Source: Pseudomonas sp. PSB18 (GTDB lineage Bacteria > Pseudomonadota > Gammaproteobacteria > Pseudomonadales > Pseudomonadaceae). Taken from it: 64,000 bases of DNA. Both the position numbers and the translations under genes were made by a program. The notes beneath the pieces are model-generated. The model was not told the DNA's origin and did not search any database. It saw only the letters and a list, made by a program, of their open reading frames with translations. Location: NCBI RefSeq assembly GCF_014596565.1, contig NZ_NOIN01000018.1, positions 1 to 64,000 of the forward strand, written 5' to 3'. Positions 60,826-64,000 of the stretch are shown one piece after another. How positions within the stretch are numbered: the first letter of the stretch is position 1; each line of letters begins with the position of its first letter.

Positions 60826-61179
60826 ATGTTGCGCATACGCGGAACCGTCGGCGATTGGCCGGTGGACTTGTCGATCGAAATGGATGAGGGCGACTGGGCG
60901 CAGCTCGGCGCGCAGTTGCGGGCGGTCAAGCCGGAAGGCGCGGCGATGGCTACGACCAAACCGGCGAATCAGGACGATGCGCTGTGGCAGATCGCCAGGG
61001 AATTGCTGCGCAAGGCCGGGCAATTGAGCGGCCCGGACCTGCTGGAACAACTGGAAGGCTTGACGGGCAGTGCCCTGGCGGGCAAGCGCCTGTTGGTGCG
61101 CTTGCGCCACAGCGCAGAGGTCAAGGTCTTGAGCGGCGGTGATACGCCGCTCTATAGCTGGGTGGGGGCTGAGGCTTAG
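60826..61179 (+). CDS. Small conserved protein of unknown function
   Basis: I do not recognise a family. 117 residues from the ATG at 60826, which has AGGAG with 7-nt spacing; a GTG one codon upstream is less well placed. The protein is soluble, slightly acidic at the N terminus ([20 protein letters not shown]), with a helical middle. It is divergent from the DUF2796 gene and its stop overlaps the ybbN stop by 4 nt. The same gene appears in this place in other Pseudomonas. Confidence 0.75.
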   Translation: MLRIRGTVGDWPVDLSIEMDEGDWAQLGAQLRAVKPEGAAMATTKPANQDDALWQIARELLRKAGQLSGPDLLEQLEGLTGSALAGKRLLVRLRHSAEVKVLSGGDTPLYSWVGAEA

Positions 61180-62048
61180 TACAGCGCGGCAAACAACTTG
61201 CGGCGATAGGTCGTCACCAGCGGGTGATCGTTGCCCAACAGTTCGAACACCTGCAGCAGCGTCTTGTGCGGCAGACCCTCGCTGTAGCCCCGATTGCGAC
61301 TGAACAGCTTGAGCAGTGCGTCGAGAGCCGGTTCATATTGCTGGCGCGCCAGTTGCTGGATCGCCAATTGATACACCGCTTCATCGTCTTGCGGGTCTTT
61401 CGCCAGGCGGGCCTTGAGGTCAGCGGCGTCTGGCAGATGCTTGGCCAGGCCGAGGAACTGGATCTGTGCCTTGGCCCCGGCCAATGCGGCCTTATGCTCG
61501 TCGCTTTTCACCGAGTCCAGCACGGTCTGCGCTTCGCCCAGCTCGCCGCGTTCGGCCAGGCAACGGGCAAACAGGATCAGCGCCTTGGCGTTGGTATTGT
61601 CTTCACCCAGCACCACGGTGAGCAGGGCTTCGGCATCGGCGAAACGTCCGTCATCGAACAGCGCCTGGGCCTGCTCGAACGGATCGGCTGCGGCGGGAGG
61701 CGGCATCTGCACATGGGGTTCGAGCATTGCCCGTACCGCCGATTCCGGCTGGGCCCCGGCGAACCCGTCGACGGGCTGGCCGTCCTTGAACAGCACCACT
61801 GTCGGCAGGCTGCGGATGCCGAATCGGGCGACGATGTCCTGCTCGATGTCGCAGTTGACCTTGGCCAGCAGCAACTCGCCCTGATAGCTCTCGGCAATAC
61901 CTTGCAACATCGGCATCAGCGCCTTGCACGGCGCACACCACTCGGCCCAGAAATCCACCAGCACCGGTTTGTGGAAGGAGTTCGCGATCACCGACTGGTC
62001 GAAATCGGCGGTGGTGGCGTCGAAGATGTAGGGGGTGTCCTGGGTCAT
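61176..62048 (-). CDS. ybbN: Thioredoxin-TPR protein YbbN (CnoX)
   Basis: Chaperone-linked thioredoxin-fold protein, 290 residues from the ATG at 62048. The N-terminal thioredoxin domain carries WAEWCAPCK (Cys38, Cys41), so unlike E. coli CnoX (SXXC) both active cysteines remain. A TPR-like helical domain follows from about 125. It may protect proteins from overoxidation and pass them to GroEL. Confidence 0.92.
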   Translation of the reverse strand: MTQDTPYIFDATTADFDQSVIANSFHKPVLVDFWAEWCAPCKALMPMLQGIAESYQGELLLAKVNCDIEQDIVARFGIRSLPTVVLFKDGQPVDGFAGAQPESAVRAMLEPHVQMPPPAAADPFEQAQALFDDGRFADAEALLTVVLGEDNTNAKALILFARCLAERGELGEAQTVLDSVKSDEHKAALAGAKAQIQFLGLAKHLPDAADLKARLAKDPQDDEAVYQLAIQQLARQQYEPALDALLKLFSRNRGYSEGLPHKTLLQVFELLGNDHPLVTTYRRKLFAALY

Positions 62049-62111
62049 GGGAATCTCGTAGAACGCTTGAATGGTGCAACTATACGCGGGGTTTTGGGGT
62101 GTCTGGTAGGT

Positions 62112-62201
62112 CGCTATCGCGAGCAGGCTCGCTCCCACAATGTGACCGCGTGCTGTCTGAAAAAAACTCGATTACCTGTGGGGCAAGCCTGCTCGCGATG
62201 C
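62112..62201. repeat. Inverted REP pair, reverse then forward
   Basis: TCGCTATCGCGAGCAGGCTC with CGCTCCCAC, then GTGGGGCAAGCCTGCTCGCG, the second arm shortened and diverged. Located between ybbN and the methyltransferase. Confidence 0.8.
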
Positions 62202-62204
62202 CTT

Positions 62205-62864
62205 TCAGGGCGAACGCCGCGCGTGATACAGGCTCACATGCCGGAACTCCTCGGGCTCGGCCAGATCCGGCAGGGTCATGGCTTCGAGCAGTTCGATGCG
62301 TCGATACAGCGGATGCTGGAAGTCCCGTACCCGGGAGTCGGCCACCAGGGCCTCGCGGCCGCGGCTGAGGAACTGGTCCAGCAACGGCAGGTTGGCGCGG
62401 TCGTAGAGCACATCGGCGACCAGGATCAGGTCGAAGCGATCCGCTTCGGCGAAGAAGTCCGTCGAGTAAGTCAGCGCCACGTCATTGAGCAGGGCATTGG
62501 CCCGGCATGCCGCGATGGCCAACGGATCCAGGTCGCACGCTACCACTTCCAGCGCCCCGGCCTTGACCGCTGCGATGCCCGCCACGCCGGAACCGGCACC
62601 GAAATCCAGCACCCGCTTGCCTTCGACCCACTGCGGTCGCTCGGCCAGGTAGCGCGCCATCGCCAGGCCGCTGGCCCAGCAGAAGCTCCAATAGGGTGGT
62701 TCGTGAAGGATGCGCCGGGTTTCTTCCGGGCTGAAGGCACGGTCCATGTTATCGCCATCGATCAGCCACAGTTTCAGGTCGGTGCCGGGCAACGGGCAGT
62801 CCACCAGGCGTGCGTCCCCGAGCAACTCGTTCAGCGCGTGTTGCAGGTCCTGCGGTGCATTCAT
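62205..62864 (-). CDS. Class I SAM-dependent methyltransferase
   Basis: Seven-strand methyltransferase, 219 residues. SAM-binding motif I is [15 protein letters not shown], with [10 protein letters not shown] (motif II) and [10 protein letters not shown] (motif post-II) downstream, like protein-lysine methyltransferases of the ETFB/METTL20 group. Target unknown. Its start overlaps the lipoprotein gene by 4 nt (ATGA), so the pair is coupled. Confidence 0.86.
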   Translation of the reverse strand: MNAPQDLQHALNELLGDARLVDCPLPGTDLKLWLIDGDNMDRAFSPEETRRILHEPPYWSFCWASGLAMARYLAERPQWVEGKRVLDFGAGSGVAGIAAVKAGALEVVACDLDPLAIAACRANALLNDVALTYSTDFFAEADRFDLILVADVLYDRANLPLLDQFLSRGREALVADSRVRDFQHPLYRRIELLEAMTLPDLAEPEEFRHVSLYHARRSP

Positions 62865-63325
62865 GGCGCTTTGACGAATTGCAGGGCGCCCAACGCCTGG
62901 GTGGTCGGTTGCGCGATGCGCTGTTCCGGCAGGTGCAGGATCAATTGGCCCGACTGGCTGGCGCGGCCACGCAGCTCCACGCGGCCACCAATCGGGAAGG
63001 CGTCGGGGTTGAAGCGCAGACGGAAGGGCAGGGCGCGGTTGGTACCGATCAGGCTGGAGCTGGCGAGCAACTGCTGTGGACGGCCCTTGTCATCGATCAC
63101 CAGCAGCGCCAGTTCGACCTCGGCCCCGGTCGGTACGCCTTCGAGGGTGCCGCTCAGTTCCCGCTGGTACGCGGGCAATGGCCCCAGCTCGGCGGCTTGC
63201 CGGGCTTTTTCCTGGGCCTGTTTCGGCGCGGGCGCCGGTGCGGGCGCGGCGGGCTTGGGAGCGTCACTGCTGCACGCCATCAGCAGGCTGAAAAAACTGA
63301 GCAAAACGAGCGATCGTAGCGGCAT
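62861..63325 (-). CDS. YbaY-family lipoprotein
   Basis: Outer-membrane lipoprotein candidate, 154 residues from the ATG at 63325, with TGGAG upstream. The signal sequence [16 protein letters not shown] has a lipobox LMAC, making Cys18 the lipid site. A Pro/Ala-rich linker (about 25-40) leads to a beta-rich YbaY-like domain ([20 protein letters not shown]). Function unknown. It overlaps the methyltransferase start by 4 nt. Confidence 0.85.
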   Translation of the reverse strand: MPLRSLVLLSFFSLLMACSSDAPKPAAPAPAPAPKQAQEKARQAAELGPLPAYQRELSGTLEGVPTGAEVELALLVIDDKGRPQQLLASSSLIGTNRALPFRLRFNPDAFPIGGRVELRGRASQSGQLILHLPEQRIAQPTTQALGALQFVKAP

Positions 63326-63452
63326 GTGCGGCTCCAGCAAGGTGAATTCCATGGATCTGACGGTAAGCCCGTCTGTATACCGTAAACCCTATGGCTTGTC
63401 TTGCCAGTGGGATGCGCTACCATGGCCCTCCCATTTTTTGTTGCCTGCCACC

Positions 63453-63917
63453 ATGCACTGTCCCTTCTGCGGTGCCAACGACACCAAAGTCATCGACTCG
63501 CGACTGGTCGCCGAGGGCGAACAGGTTCGCCGTCGGCGCGAATGCCTGGCCTGCGGCGAGCGTTTCACCACGTTCGAGACCGCCGAGCTGGTGTTGCCGC
63601 GCCTGATCAAAACCGACGGCAGCCGCCAGCCGTTCGACGAAGAAAAACTGCGTGCCGGCATGCAGCGCGCGCTGGAAAAACGCCCGGTGAGCGTCGAGCG
63701 CCTGGAAGCGGCGCTGGTGCACATCAAGCACAAGCTGCGGGCGACCGGTGAGCGGGAGGTCAAATCCCTGGTGGTCGGCGAGCTGGTGATGGCCGAGCTG
63801 CAGAAGCTCGACGAAGTCGCCTACATCCGCTTCGCCTCGGTGTACCGGCGCTTCCAGGACCTGAACGAATTCCGCGAGGAAATCGACCGCCTGGCCCGCG
63901 AACCGGTGAAAGAATGA
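63453..63917 (+). CDS. nrdR: Transcriptional repressor NrdR
   Basis: Represses ribonucleotide-reductase genes in response to ATP/dATP. The 154 residues carry a zinc ribbon with Cys3, Cys6, Cys31 and Cys34 ([10 protein letters not shown] and [11 protein letters not shown]), then an ATP-cone domain (about 49-139). The start at 63453 matches the known N terminus. Its stop overlaps the ribD start by 4 nt (ATGA), the standard nrdR-ribD operon start. Confidence 0.97.
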   Translation: MHCPFCGANDTKVIDSRLVAEGEQVRRRRECLACGERFTTFETAELVLPRLIKTDGSRQPFDEEKLRAGMQRALEKRPVSVERLEAALVHIKHKLRATGEREVKSLVVGELVMAELQKLDEVAYIRFASVYRRFQDLNEFREEIDRLAREPVKE

Positions 63918-64000
63918 CCGTCCCGGCGCAGCAGGCCGTCCTCGACGCCCATTACATGGCCCGCGCCCTGGAACTGGCGCGGCGTGGCCACTACACCACC
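63914..64000 (+). CDS. ribD: Riboflavin biosynthesis protein RibD (3' end outside window)
   Basis: Bifunctional deaminase/reductase of riboflavin synthesis. Only the first 29 codons are present; [20 protein letters not shown] and LARRGHYTT match the deaminase-domain N terminus. It overlaps nrdR by 4 nt. Confidence 0.9.
   Translation, partial: MTVPAQQAVLDAHYMARALELARRGHYTT

Overview
The window is a GC-rich gammaproteobacterial chromosome segment that fits the Pseudomonas fluorescens group. The tuf–tRNA-Trp–secE–nusG–rpl–rpo–str–S10–spc–alpha order, the rplQ–katA–ferritin–uvrA–MFS–ssb order, the OmpW/zinc-operon/nrdR–ribD order and many GTGGGAGCGAGCCTGCTCGCGAT-type REP palindromes are all typical of that genus. 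No insertion sequence, prophage, CRISPR array or rRNA operon is visible.

Region 1 (1–31.5 kb) is the core expression island. It starts inside one tuf copy, followed by tRNA-Trp and secE-nusG. Next come the L11/L1 and L10/L12 genes, rpoB-rpoC, the str operon (rpsL-rpsG-fusA-tuf), the S10 and spc operons ending in secY-rpmJ, and the alpha operon (rpsM-rpsK-rpsD-rpoA-rplQ). The two tuf copies appear identical in the shared part except for one silent base. Regulatory sites between these genes include a nusG terminator, a probable L1 leader site, an L10 leader, an rplL-rpoB attenuator, an rpsL promoter plus UUCG-loop attenuator, an S10 promoter, a hairpin/promoter/attenuator-like cluster between rpsN and rpsH, and an alpha-operon promoter.

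Region 2 (31.6–41.4 kb) holds stress and DNA-maintenance genes: catalase, a ferritin lacking the bacterioferritin heme ligand, uvrA with a LexA-box-like site, an MFS transporter and ssb. A two-pass membrane protein follows, then a divergent cysteine hydrolase / GlxA-type regulator pair.

Region 3 (41.5–54.3 kb) holds a DUF3182 protein (ATP-grasp-like by eye) overlapping an alpha/beta hydrolase. Convergent to it is a tightly overlapping operon: DUF72, YbhP-type phosphatase, ClsB-type phospholipase D and YbhN-type membrane protein. A large MscS-family channel and a long Lhr helicase follow. The cluster looks like membrane-lipid and osmotic-stress functions, but that is inference.

Region 4 (54.5–64 kb) holds two overlapping sugar-nucleotide enzymes and OmpW (OprG) with an Anr/FNR-type site. 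A probable zinc-starvation operon (DUF2796 His-rich protein, ABC ATPase, permease, DUF3299 protein) comes next with a Zur-box-like site, then a small unknown protein, the thioredoxin-TPR protein YbbN, a methyltransferase, a YbaY-type lipoprotein, nrdR and the start of ribD. Inverted REP pairs sit in many of the gaps. The least described parts are the DUF3182–hydrolase pair with its lipid-gene neighbours, the rpsN–rpsH spacer, and the zinc operon with a REP pair inside it.
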